64,000 bases of DNA from Dolichospermum sp. DET69 (GCA_017355425.1 CP070233.1:5055501-5119500); one strand, 5' to 3'; numbered from the stretch's first letter, positions 26,580 through 33,578 are shown. A program made the numbers and translations. Notes: generated by a model from the letters alone, not told the origin.

Positions 26580-26768
26580 ACCTATCTTCCGCACCCTCAA
26601 CTGTCACAATCGGTTTTTACTGTTTTTTATGATAAAATGAAGATGTATTATATACCGAATCTCAATTGATTAACGGATGCATGATGCCGACAAGGCATAA
26701 TTTATATCCAAAAATCAAGAGAAAATCAAGTTATAATACTATGTGACACCCCAGGGTGCGGAATGTGG
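26580..26768. mobile_element. Small inverted-repeat element at the xisH 5' end
   Basis: The left end CCTATCTTCCGCACCCTC...TGTCAC (26581-26614) is inverted at the right end as GTGACACCCC AGGGTGCGGAATGTGGG (26743-26768). Interior about 130 bases, AT-rich, no ORF. It looks like a MITE derived from an IS with CCGCACCCT ends. Its insertion is the likely cause of the xisH truncation. Confidence 0.6.
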
Positions 26769-26964
26769 GTTACTATGCTAAATTAGCCCATCGAATTGTA
26801 AAATCCTGACTATATAAGGAATGTAGGTTGATCCATCGGTTGATTTAACATAAGTTTGGCATCAAAAACCATAAAGTCCTTTAATTATAGGGGTTTTGGG
26901 GTAAATAAATTCATATTTGGCATAATATGATGTCAACTTATTTAATCTCTTGTAATTTATAAAT

Positions 26965-27264
26965 TTGCGTTATAATTTTGATTGGAATCCAGCAAAAGAA
27001 AAACAGAATATTCGTAAACATCAAATCAATTTTCGTTTAGCATCAACTGTTTTTCGTGATCAATATCAATTAAGTTTATATGATGAAGAACATAGTGATT
27101 ATGAAGACAGATGGATTACTATAGGTTTAGATGAAACGGGTATTTTAAGGGTTGTTATTCATACTTTTGAACAAACAGATGAAGACTCGTGTTTGATTCG
27201 TATTATTTCAGTACGGAAAGCAACTTTTAATGAACAGCAGTATTATCAAGGAAGAAAGCTATGA
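26965..27264 (+). CDS. BrnT-like toxin
   Basis: 99 aa using TTG at 26965 (RYNFDWNPAKEKQNIRKHQI follows, the normal BrnT N-terminus). Also LSLYDEEHSDYEDRWITIGL and LIRIISVRKATFNEQQYYQG. RelE-fold ribonuclease toxin. No ATG is available at this point, so TTG is the choice that keeps the domain complete. Its stop overlaps the next start by 4 bases, the usual toxin-first order of brnTA. Confidence 0.8.
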   Translation: MRYNFDWNPAKEKQNIRKHQINFRLASTVFRDQYQLSLYDEEHSDYEDRWITIGLDETGILRVVIHTFEQTDEDSCLIRIISVRKATFNEQQYYQGRKL

Positions 27265-27461
27265 AAGCAGAATATGATTTTTCACAAGCTGAACAAGGTA
27301 AATTTTATCATTCTGATGCAACTTTTTATTATCCTATTTACCTTGAACCAGATGTTGATAATTTTTTTAAAAAAATTGCTCAGGAAAAAAACATAGATGT
27401 GCAAATTTTAGTCAATGAATGGTTGAGAAATAATATTAAATTAATTGAAAGCATTAAGTAA
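27261..27461 (+). CDS. BrnA-like antitoxin
   Basis: 66 aa. The N-terminus (MKAEYDFSQAEQGKFYHSDA) is typical of BrnA-like antitoxins of cyanobacteria, and the second half, FKKIAQEKNIDVQILVNEWL RNNIKL, forms a ribbon-helix-helix. ATGA overlap with the brnT-like gene shows translational coupling. This is an intact module, in contrast to the broken one at 13234. Confidence 0.8.
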   Translation: MKAEYDFSQAEQGKFYHSDATFYYPIYLEPDVDNFFKKIAQEKNIDVQILVNEWLRNNIKLIESIK

Positions 27462-27463
27462 AA

Positions 27464-27492
27464 GCGATTCCTAGGTCGCGCTTCGCTATCGC
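27464..27492. repeat. HIP1-nested palindromic repeat
   Basis: GCGAT-TCCTAGGTCGCGCTTCGCT-ATCGC followed by ACTCCCAACATCCCC, directly after the BrnA-like stop. Confidence 0.85.
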
Positions 27493-27527
27493 ACTCCCAA
27501 CATCCCCAAAAGATATCACTTAAGCAA

Positions 27528-27950
27528 TTATACAGTAACTCTTTCCTGTGTTAGTTTTAGTTGAGGATTTGATTCAGTAAATTTTTCTTGATTCATCTCC
27601 TCTCTTGTAGCATTTTCACTATTACAAAATTGCTCAAATAATTCAAAAAAGTTATTTAGTGCATCTCTTTCATCAGCAGAATAAAAAAGAATAATACTAT
27701 CCCATCCATGTGAAGAACTAATTTTAAATCTTGTCTGTACCCATTCTTGGAATTGATTAAATTCTAGCTCTTGTTGAGTTGGTGGTAAACCTAAATCTGA
27801 TCTAGAACCCATATATCCATCTAAAAAAGCTCTTAGTCGAGTAATCGAACATTGACCTAAAAACATTCCTGGTCTTTGTTTAATTCTTTGGAGCATTTCA
27901 TAGAAATATTCATCGGGAATTATAGTAATACTATGATGATTTTTTTCCAT
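27528..27950 (-). CDS. Unrecognised partner of papain-fold toxin (candidate immunity protein)
   Basis: 140 aa, not recognised. It has PDEYFYEMLQRIKQRPGMFL GQCSITRLRAFLDGYMGSRS, a pattern seen in hypothetical proteins near toxin domains, and an acidic, low-complexity tail. It starts 12 bases after the papain-fold toxin gene on the same strand, so it is probably co-transcribed. The gene order (toxin, then small partner) suggests an immunity protein, which is inference. Confidence 0.45.
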   Translation of the reverse strand: MEKNHHSITIIPDEYFYEMLQRIKQRPGMFLGQCSITRLRAFLDGYMGSRSDLGLPPTQQELEFNQFQEWVQTRFKISSSHGWDSIILFYSADERDALNNFFELFEQFCNSENATREEMNQEKFTESNPQLKLTQERVTV

Positions 27951-27962
27951 AATCTTTAACTC

Positions 27963-28340
27963 CTAAAAAGTTTCTTCTGTGATTTGGAACTGCTTGCCGT
28001 TATACAGTTTATTATAAAACAGTAAGTTGGCTAACCATTGATTTCTGATGATTCCATCAGGATGATGATTATCAAATATCATTTCTACTCCATCTATTAT
28101 AATCATAATGCCTTGATGACGACCATTGATAGAGATTGCATCGCCAGAAACACTTTCATCATAGATATAACTATCGCGTCCTATTGCTGAACCTGTATAA
28201 AGTTTTAGCCGCTTTCCCGAAATTCTCTGTGATACCAAGTAATCTTGGATAGCTTGAGCGCATTCAACACATTCCAGATTCTTATATTTGGTTATAATTT
28301 CTTTAAGTTTGTAGATTTGCTCAATACTAATTGAAATCAA
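27963..28340 (-). CDS. Papain-fold toxin domain protein
   Basis: 125 aa, composed almost only of a papain-fold toxin-like domain. Candidate catalytic Cys in LECVECAQAIQDYL (Cys24 or Cys27), His75 in SINGRHQGIMIII, and Asp90/Asn91 in MIFDNHHPDGI; the spacing and the DNHHP motif fit the toxin papain-fold families described in polymorphic toxin work. There is no secretion or RHS portion, so it would act inside the producing cell, as part of a toxin-antitoxin or abortive system. Confidence 0.65.
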   Translation of the reverse strand: MISISIEQIYKLKEIITKYKNLECVECAQAIQDYLVSQRISGKRLKLYTGSAIGRDSYIYDESVSGDAISINGRHQGIMIIIDGVEMIFDNHHPDGIIRNQWLANLLFYNKLYNGKQFQITEETF

Positions 28341-28386
28341 GTTTTCTCCTATAAAGTCAAAGATAAGTGGTTATTTTATCACTAAA

Positions 28387-28463
28387 GCGATTCCTAGGTC
28401 GCGCTTCGCTATCGCACTCCCACACCCTCAATAAGCGATTCCTAGGTCGCGCTTCGCTATCGC
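28387..28463. repeat. Two HIP1-nested palindromic repeats
   Basis: Copies at 28387-28415 and 28435-28463, same consensus as at 24232, with ACTCCCACACCCTCAATA between them. Confidence 0.85.
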
Positions 28464-28555
28464 ATTCCCCACATCCCCGAACAGCGATATCTTCCCTTGA
28501 CAAAATATTTTCATACAATTAACATGAAATTAGCAAATAATTTATTGAAATTATG

Positions 28556-28828
28556 ATGTTTAGCCTAAGCGATATTCACCCCTTATCAGAATTTCAGCGC
28601 GGAGCAAAGATGTTTCTGGATAAGTTAAAAGAAACTCAATCTCCCATTGTGTTGACTGTGAATGGTAAAGCTGCTGCTGTGGTTCAGGATGCTGAAAGTT
28701 ATCAAAAACTTATTGATAGACTGGAATTATTAGAATCTGTTGCTAAGATACGTCAAAGTATAAATGAGTTTGAACAAGGTGAGGGTATGCCTTTAAATCA
28801 AGCATTTGCAGAATTTAAGGAAACATAA
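28556..28828 (+). CDS. Phd/YefM family antitoxin
   Basis: 90 aa from the second ATG (28556; the one at 28553 is equally possible). DIHPLSEFQRGAKMFLDKLK ETQSPIVLTVNGKAAAVVQD AESYQKLIDRLELLE is the Phd/YefM N-terminal DNA-binding fold and its following helix. Its partner ParE-like gene starts at the stop codon but is frameshifted. Confidence 0.88.
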   Translation: MFSLSDIHPLSEFQRGAKMFLDKLKETQSPIVLTVNGKAAAVVQDAESYQKLIDRLELLESVAKIRQSINEFEQGEGMPLNQAFAEFKET

Positions 28829-29169
28829 GGCATACCGGATTGAGATTTCACCTAGTGCTATTGCTGATATTGAGAGTATTTTCCTGTGGATAAAAGAGGA
28901 TTCGCACAGAAAGAGCTTTTCGTTGGGTGCGGGGATGTTATGAAATTATGCTGACGTTGGAAAATTTTCCACAACGTTGTTCTTTAGCTATAGAAAGTAA
29001 GTATATGGGAATTGATGTTCGACAACTTCTTTATCAAAAACAATTTTTAATTTTATTTACGGTTAAAAATCTTGGGGAAGAGGAAGGAGTTGTATATATT
29101 CATCGTGTTCGTCATGGTTCTCAGCAGAGATTGGAAAATATACAGGATTTATTAGGAGATGACTTATAA
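28827..29169 (+). pseudogene. ParE-type toxin with frameshift
   Basis: Frame one gives AYRIEISPSAIADIESIFLW IKEDS, and the next frame gives RAFRWVRGCYEIMLTLENFP and VYIHRVRHGSQQRLENIQDL; together these are one RelE/ParE domain. The switch lies at about 28896-28906, consistent with loss of a single base. There is also no clear ATG at its start. The toxin is inferred to be inactive while the antitoxin is intact. Confidence 0.75.
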
Positions 29170-29185
29170 AATTTGAGACTGAATA

Positions 29186-29262
29186 GCGATTCCTGCGGAG
29201 CGCTTCGCTATCGCACTCCCACATCCCCAAACAGCGATTCCTAGGTCGCGCTTCGCTATCGC
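29186..29262. repeat. Two HIP1-nested palindromic repeats, two subtypes
   Basis: 29186-29214 has GCGGAGCGCTTCGCT in place of the AGGTCGCG core; 29234-29262 is the standard type. The flanks (ACTCCCACATCCCCAAACA) are the same. A third copy of the GCGGAG subtype is at 41993-42021. Confidence 0.8.
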
Positions 29263-29321
29263 TTATCTATAGTGTATAGTTAAAGTAACAACATCAGCCA
29301 AAATTACTCATCGTCAAAAAT

Positions 29322-29555
29322 ATGTTGCAAGCAATAGAAGGAATTTACAAAGATGGTAAAGTAGAACTTAAAGAATTACCATCTGATATTTCAGAAAGTC
29401 TGGTTATTGTCACTTTTTTAAAGTGGGAAAAAAATCACCCAAAAAATAAAATAATGAAGTTTGGTATGTTTTCTGGTAATAACCAGTCAATAGAAGCAGA
29501 TTTTGAAATTGCTGAATTTCATGGGGATAGTGAAGACAGTTTAGACTGGTCATAA
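29322..29555 (+). CDS. Antitoxin of PIN toxin (DUF104-like)
   Basis: 77 aa. AIEGIYKDGKVELKELPSDISESLVIVTFL is the short beta domain of DUF104/AF2212-like antitoxins; the acidic tail (AEFHGDSEDSLDWS) would contact the toxin. It ends 6 bases before the start of the interrupted vapC, so it was the first gene of a vapBC pair. Confidence 0.75.
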   Translation: MLQAIEGIYKDGKVELKELPSDISESLVIVTFLKWEKNHPKNKIMKFGMFSGNNQSIEADFEIAEFHGDSEDSLDWS

Positions 29556-29650
29556 TAAATTATGAAATATGTCCTAGATACTCATGCTTTAATCTGGTTT
29601 CTTGAAGGTAATTTAAAGTTAGGTGCAAATGCTAAAGCCATTCTATCTAA

Positions 29651-29973
29651 TCCCAAAATAATGTAGTATTTTGGATTCAATAGTAGGAAAACATTTCCTA
29701 CTATTGACGTTTGTGGTCGGTTTGACCAATCCTTATTTCTAAGTAAAGTTTGCTTCAACCATGTTATTTAAGCTTGTTATCGTAAAGACACTTTCCTTTC
29801 GGAATGTTTAATCAGTACAGACAGAGCATGGGACTAGCGAATCCCAAGGTGTCATGACTTAAATAACGTTTACCCTTCGACTCGATTCGCTGACGCGAAT
29901 GACTACGATTAGGGTGGTTTGGTTCACATCTAATCCGTATTACTACTTTTTAGAATGATCCCATCCTTTGTGA
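29651..29973. ncRNA. Structured, ORF-less mobile RNA-like element
   Basis: 323 bases with long complementary stems: CCAAAATA/TATTTTGG (29653-29674), CAATAGTAGGAAA/TTTCCTACTATTG (29678-29706, perfect 13 bp), GTTATTTAAG (29763-29772) with CTTAAATAAC (29858-29867), GGGA/TCCC (29830-29845), ATTCGC/GCGAAT (29885-29900) and ACCCT/AGGGT (29872-29915). It interrupts vapC precisely (see finding), with GTGA at its right end. The nested multi-stem layout recalls IscB/TnpB guide RNAs (HEARO/omega type). This assignment is inference. Confidence 0.5.
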
Positions 29974-30236
29974 TCCTAATTCACAGTTAGTTATTCCTGC
30001 GACTACTCTAGCTGAGGCTGTTTGGATTGTAGAAAGAGGTAGAACATCTATTCCTGCCCCTAAAGATGTAATTTTAGCAGTAGAAGCTGATCCTCGTGTG
30101 GTAATTTATCCCCTTGATCAAGATGTTATTCAAATGACTATGAGATTATATTCTATTAATGAAATGCACGATAGACAAATTGCGGCAACTGCGTTAGTTT
30201 TAGCCAGTAAAGGTGAAATTGTACGGTTATTGACGT

Positions 30237-30263
30237 GCGATAGCGAAGCGCGACCTAGGAATC
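30237..30263 (-). repeat. Small palindromic repeat inside the vapC reading frame
   Basis: GCGATAGCGAAGCGCGACCT, then AGGAATC: the minus-strand orientation of the HIP1-nested repeat. It keeps the PIN frame open and adds residues near the fourth conserved acidic position. Confidence 0.85.
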
Positions 30264-30304
30264 AAAATATAACTGCTTCAGGTTTAGTTGCTATTGTTTG
30301 GTAG

Positions 30305-30509
30305 TTTGTAAATGAAGTCTATTTTAGCGATAGCACTACCTCCACATCTCTAAAACAGCGATCGCTCTCCCACCTCCCCAAAACAGCGATCTGCTGAAAG
30401 CAGCAGCGCTAGTTCCCTCCGGGACGCAATGCGTTCGCTATCGCCTAAATTCATCACCAGAATAAAAAATGATAGGATACTAATAAGATTTTATTCATAT
30501 TAGAAACTT
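30305..30509. repeat. HIP1 cluster with a 59-bp nested variant
   Basis: Plain GCGATCGC at 30358-30365, then a longer nested form at 30386-30444 beginning GCGATCTGCTGAAAGCAGCA and ending TTCGCTATCGC. The shared TTCGCTATCGC end links it to the short repeats. Confidence 0.7.
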
Positions 30510-30752
30510 ATGAATGTGAGTTTTCCGATACCAAAAGAACTTGAGTCTTATCTTGAGGTTCAGCTTCAATCTGGCAATTATGATACTGTAGCGGACTATT
30601 TTTTGATGTTGTTGCAGCAAGATCAACGGCGTAAGGATGCTCAAGCAAAATTAGCTAGTTTGTTGCAAGAAGGTTTGGAATCAGAAGCAGAACCTGTAAC
30701 TCCTGAATATTGGCAGGATTTGCGCCGATCAATCTTTGGTAAGGCGCAGTAG
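30510..30752 (+). CDS. ParD-like antitoxin
   Basis: 80 aa, ribbon-helix-helix N-terminus: MNVSFPIPKELESYLEVQLQ SGNYDTVADYFLMLLQQD, as in ParD/CopG antitoxins, with a C-terminal tail EPVTPEYWQDLRRSIFGKAQ that binds the toxin. Overlaps the toxin start or ends just before it. One intact module of the island. Confidence 0.85.
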   Translation: MNVSFPIPKELESYLEVQLQSGNYDTVADYFLMLLQQDQRRKDAQAKLASLLQEGLESEAEPVTPEYWQDLRRSIFGKAQ

Positions 30753-30757
30753 TGAGT

Positions 30758-31084
30758 ATGGCTTTCCAGGTAATTGTTCGCAATCGTGCTACTCAAGATA
30801 TCAGACAACAAGCAAATTATATTTTGGTGAATGGTAATCGGGAATTAGGGGAGAAGTTTTTGGAGTTTGTTGAGTATGCTTTTACTCAATTGGCGATAAC
30901 TCCCAATATGGGTAAGGTTGTGTCGTCTTTGTCGGATATGGGAACAATTCGTCAGTGGCGGATTAAGAATTTTAAGGACTATTTGATTTTTTATAAAGTT
31001 CAAGAGAAAGTGGAGGTTCTACGGGTTTTGCATGGAGCGAGAGATTTAGAGGATCTCTTGCCATTCTTAGATGAGGAAGTTTAA
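30758..31084 (+). CDS. ParE/RelE-type toxin
   Basis: About 108 aa from ATG 30758 (MAFQVIVRN); GTG at 30752 is an alternative that overlaps the antitoxin stop. DIRQQANYILVNGNRELGEK FLEFVEYAFTQLAITPNMGK and IRQWRIKNFKDYLIFYKVQE KVEVLRVLHGARDLEDLL are the RelE/ParE fold. Acts on gyrase or ribosome-bound mRNA depending on subfamily; the sequence alone does not decide. Confidence 0.85.
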   Translation: MAFQVIVRNRATQDIRQQANYILVNGNRELGEKFLEFVEYAFTQLAITPNMGKVVSSLSDMGTIRQWRIKNFKDYLIFYKVQEKVEVLRVLHGARDLEDLLPFLDEEV

Positions 31085-31090
31085 TTTTTT

Positions 31091-31149
31091 GATTACTAGG
31101 TCGCGCTTCGCTATCGCACTCCTCCCCAACATCCCCCAAAAGCGATCGC
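31091..31149. repeat. HIP1-nested repeat and plain HIP1 site
   Basis: 31091-31117 is a nested copy with the left half decayed (GATTACTAGGTCGCG...); a plain GCGATCGC follows at 31142-31149 with the same CACTCC/TCCCCACATCCC spacer. Confidence 0.75.
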
Positions 31150-31208
31150 ATCCCCACATCCCAAACAGCGTAAAATTAGGCTTAAAACTATAAGCAAGCA
31201 AAAAATGT

Positions 31209-31430
31209 ATGTCTAATTATCAAGAATTGTTACAACAAGCTAAAAGTCTGACTCCAGAAGAACAACTTAAATTAGTTGAGGATTTATCTATCTTAATTCG
31301 TCAACAATTGAAAATGACATCAAACCCAAAGCGTAGTATTTTAGAATTGCGTGGTTTAGGTAAGGAAATTTGGGGAAATATTGACGCTCAGAAATATGTT
31401 AATCAGGAGCGTGATTCATGGAATGGCTAA
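31209..31430 (+). CDS. VapB-like antitoxin
   Basis: 73 aa. The N-terminal helix (QELLQQAKSLTPEEQLKLVE DLSILIRQQL) is typical of the small helical antitoxins paired with cyanobacterial PIN toxins, and the tail ELRGLGKEIWGNIDAQKYVN QERDSWNG is the toxin-binding part. It overlaps the vapC start by 13 bases. Confidence 0.85.
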   Translation: MSNYQELLQQAKSLTPEEQLKLVEDLSILIRQQLKMTSNPKRSILELRGLGKEIWGNIDAQKYVNQERDSWNG

Positions 31431-31861
31431 ACAAATTACAAGGTAAAATTATAGGTTTAGATACTGCACCGCTAATTTATTTTATAGAAGAAAATCCTAT
31501 TTATTTAGAAGTTACAGATGCTTTTTTTACAGCCATGTATAGAGGTGAGTTTAGTGTTGTCACGTCGGTTTTAACTATATCAGAAGTTTTAGTTTATCCT
31601 TTACGTGCAGGAAATACGATATTAGCTCAACAATATCGTGATATTCTTTTCAATTCTCAAGGTTTAACAACTATTGAAGTTTTACCAGATATTGCTGAAA
31701 ATGCAGCTAAATTAAGAGCAGATTACAATTTAAGAACACCAGATGCTATTCAAATGGCTACTGCTGTTTATGGTGGTGCGTCTTTTTTCTTGACAAATGA
31801 TATACGTTTACCTTCTTTACCAGGGTTAACAGTGTTGGTTTTAAATCAGTTGATGAGTTAA
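31418..31861 (+). CDS. VapC (PIN-domain) ribonuclease toxin
   Basis: 147 aa. PIN acidic residues: Asp in IIGLDTAPLIYFIEE, Glu in LTISEVLVYPL, Asp in LRTPDAIQMATAV and Asp in FLTNDIRLPSLPGL. Complete, intact vapBC module. Predicted to cut tRNA or rRNA when the antitoxin is degraded. Confidence 0.9.
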   Translation: MEWLNKLQGKIIGLDTAPLIYFIEENPIYLEVTDAFFTAMYRGEFSVVTSVLTISEVLVYPLRAGNTILAQQYRDILFNSQGLTTIEVLPDIAENAAKLRADYNLRTPDAIQMATAVYGGASFFLTNDIRLPSLPGLTVLVLNQLMS

Positions 31862-31876
31862 GTGCTTTGAAATACA

Positions 31877-31940
31877 GCGATCGCACTCCCACATCCCCAA
31901 AACAGCGATCGCATCCCTCACATCCCCCATGAGCGATCGC
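31877..31940. repeat. Regular array of three HIP1 sites
   Basis: GCGATCGC at 31877, 31905 and 31933, exactly 28 bases apart, with CACTCCCACATCCCCAAAACA-like spacers. This is the empty-site form of the nested repeats seen at 24232, 28387 and 29186. Confidence 0.85.
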
Positions 31941-31959
31941 ACATCCCCAAAAGCATCAA

Positions 31960-32172
31960 TTAAGCAGACATTAACCGCTGTGTAGGTTCAGGAATTTTTC
32001 GACCTAACTCTTGAGCAGTTTCTATCCATTCCTGCATAATAATTTCTATATTTTGCAGTGCTTCTTGATAAGTTTCTCCATCAGCAGCACATCCCGGTAA
32101 ATCTGGAACTTCTGCGATAAATGATTGGTCTTCTTCACTCCAATAGAGATTAATTTCATAGCGCAGAGTCAT
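31960..32172 (-). CDS. HicB family antitoxin (second hicAB copy)
   Basis: 70 aa, nearly identical to the copy at 24337-24549 (differs at a few positions such as WSEEDQSFIA and TYQEALQ). It is one base beyond the HicA gene. Together they form an intact HicAB module. Confidence 0.9.
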   Translation of the reverse strand: MTLRYEINLYWSEEDQSFIAEVPDLPGCAADGETYQEALQNIEIIMQEWIETAQELGRKIPEPTQRLMSA

Positions 32173-32173
32173 C

Positions 32174-32422
32174 TTAACCTCCTAGCTGATATTTAAGTAA
32201 CATTTCACGGACTTGTTTAACTTGATATGCTTTGGCTTTTCCTTGTTTGGGTTGAAGGTTCAAGATTTCTTCAACTCCTTCTTTTGTAAAAATGTGGTGA
32301 CTACCACGAATTCTTTCATCAAATCCTAATCTGATTAAGAGTTGACACAATTGCTCAAAGGATATATTTGTGTCAGATGCGCCTGATAGAATTTTAGCTA
32401 ATAGCTTGTCTTGTTGACTCAC
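32174..32422 (-). CDS. HicA family toxin
   Basis: 82 aa mRNA interferase: KLLAKILSGASDTNISFEQL CQLLIRLGFDERIRGSHHIF TKEGVEEILNLQPKQGKAKA YQVKQVREMLLKYQLGG. The double-stranded RNA-binding-like fold with the conserved Gly-Ser-His-His is intact. It is the complete reference for the broken copy at 24553-24890. Confidence 0.9.
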   Translation of the reverse strand: MSQQDKLLAKILSGASDTNISFEQLCQLLIRLGFDERIRGSHHIFTKEGVEEILNLQPKQGKAKAYQVKQVREMLLKYQLGG

Positions 32423-32496
32423 AAGTTATGATTTTGTTAACTCAAATGTTTATAATAACCGATTTTAGCGGTCGCACTCCCTCCAAAACCCAAACA

Positions 32497-32525
32497 GCGA
32501 TTCCTACGGAGCGCTTCGCTATCGC
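32497..32525. repeat. HIP1-nested palindromic repeat
   Basis: GCGAT-TCCTACGGAGCGCTTCGCT-ATCGC, a third variant of the core. Confidence 0.8.
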
Positions 32526-32617
32526 ACTCCCAACATTCCTAAATCAACCCTTGTGGGTAGTTGAAAATACTGATAAGATAAAACTTGAATTATTGTTTAA
32601 TTTTTTAAAAAATAACT

Positions 32618-33337
32618 ATGTCTAGTCAGTTTTCCCAAGAACACCAGAATTTTTCTAAGTCCTGCGTATGTCCTCTGTGTAAATACGCTCCTAGTATCCC
32701 AAAATATTTTACAGGTAATGGAGAGAAAATTAATGCAAAAGAATTACTCATAAAAAATGATCTTGCCTCATATGCCAAGTGTAACAAATGTGAAAAAACG
32801 TGGAATATTTTTTTTCAATTACAGTCTTCATCAATAATTATTCCAAATTCAGACAACAATACACCAGTAAATGATTCAACAATATCAACAATAATTGAAG
32901 CTGATAATTTTATAGAAAATGTACGTACAGACCAGAGCCTAATTGCTAATCCGACCCGTGCTAAAATTACGAGAAAAATTACAAGTTCACTAGAATGGTC
33001 TCAAACTTACACAGTTGAATATGAAAAAACAAGAACCATAGGTGGTGAGTTAGCATTTGAAATATTTAAATTTATTCATTTACCTAACTTTAAATTAAAA
33101 GTTGATTATGCAATTAAAGATAAATACTCTTTTGCTGAAAATAGTAAACAAACCCATAGCAATGAGGTTATTATAGAAGTACCTGAATATACCAGCATTA
33201 GAGTATATTTATACTGGAAACTTTTATTGCGGAAAGGTTTAATACAATTCAGAGATAGCAATGGTGGAGAATTTAAAGTACCATTTCAAGCTGTTATTGG
33301 TAGCTGTGTTGATTGTGTACAGTCTGTAGAAAAATAG
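32618..33337 (+). CDS. Unrecognised protein with N-terminal zinc ribbon
   Basis: 239 aa, not recognised. Residues 16-21 CVCPLC and a later CNKC (about 55-58) form a four-Cys zinc ribbon. The rest is polar and predicted to be beta-rich (SLEWSQTYTVEYEKTRTIGG, NEVIIEVPEYTSIRVYLYWK), with no signal peptide or membrane segment. It is flanked by small mobile repeats and stands alone. Confidence 0.5.
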   Translation: MSSQFSQEHQNFSKSCVCPLCKYAPSIPKYFTGNGEKINAKELLIKNDLASYAKCNKCEKTWNIFFQLQSSSIIIPNSDNNTPVNDSTISTIIEADNFIENVRTDQSLIANPTRAKITRKITSSLEWSQTYTVEYEKTRTIGGELAFEIFKFIHLPNFKLKVDYAIKDKYSFAENSKQTHSNEVIIEVPEYTSIRVYLYWKLLLRKGLIQFRDSNGGEFKVPFQAVIGSCVDCVQSVEK

Positions 33338-33440
33338 ATATAAGATTAGAAATCTCCAAAAAAGAAGATGAAAGCCTTGTACAATCAGGGTCAATACCTC
33401 ATTTCTGGAGATGTCTATTAGAAAAATATATAAGATTAGA

Positions 33441-33561
33441 GGCGTTGCTGAAATCAAGTATGAATTTAGCGGTAGAGACGAGAATACTTACCCATGGAAT
33501 GTGTCTAAAAGGTTTATAAAATTATCAAAAATTATTTTCATACCTCAAATCAGCAACGCCA
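33441..33561. mobile_element. MITE with GGCGTTGCTGA terminal repeats
   Basis: GGCGTTGCTGAAATCAAGTATGA-like left end (first 11 bases at 33442) is inverted on the right as TCAGCAACGCC (about 33550-33560). About 120 bases, no ORF. The ends resemble those of common cyanobacterial IS5-type elements (from memory). Confidence 0.65.
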
Positions 33562-33578
33562 GGAAAACAAGCTACAAA

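Larger units (their letters stand above)
29562..30304 (+). pseudogene. VapC (PIN-domain) gene split by a 323-bp element
   Basis: The start MKYVLDTHALIWFLEGNLKL GANAKAILSNP is the N-terminal PIN fold (DTH motif). After 29654-29976 is removed it continues NSQLVIPATTLAEAVWIVER, EMHDRQIAATALVLASKG and LLT...ITASGLVAIVW, giving 139 aa in one frame. A second disturbance: a small palindromic repeat (30237-30263) adds about nine residues (CDSEARPRN) in frame between LLT and QNITASG near the last acidic residue. The gene is inactive as it stands because the first part ends at TAG 29664-29666. Confidence 0.85.

Noticed and set aside
24232-29262. Possible CRISPR array: repeated 28-30-base palindromic units with C-rich spacers.
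   Set aside because: Units are irregularly spaced (22 bases to kilobases), lie in both orientations, the spacers are alike, and no cas genes are near. They are dispersed repeats.
29651-29973. Group II intron inserted in vapC.
   Set aside because: No GUGYG 5' end, no domain V-like hairpin at the 3' end, and no reverse transcriptase; stem layout does not match.
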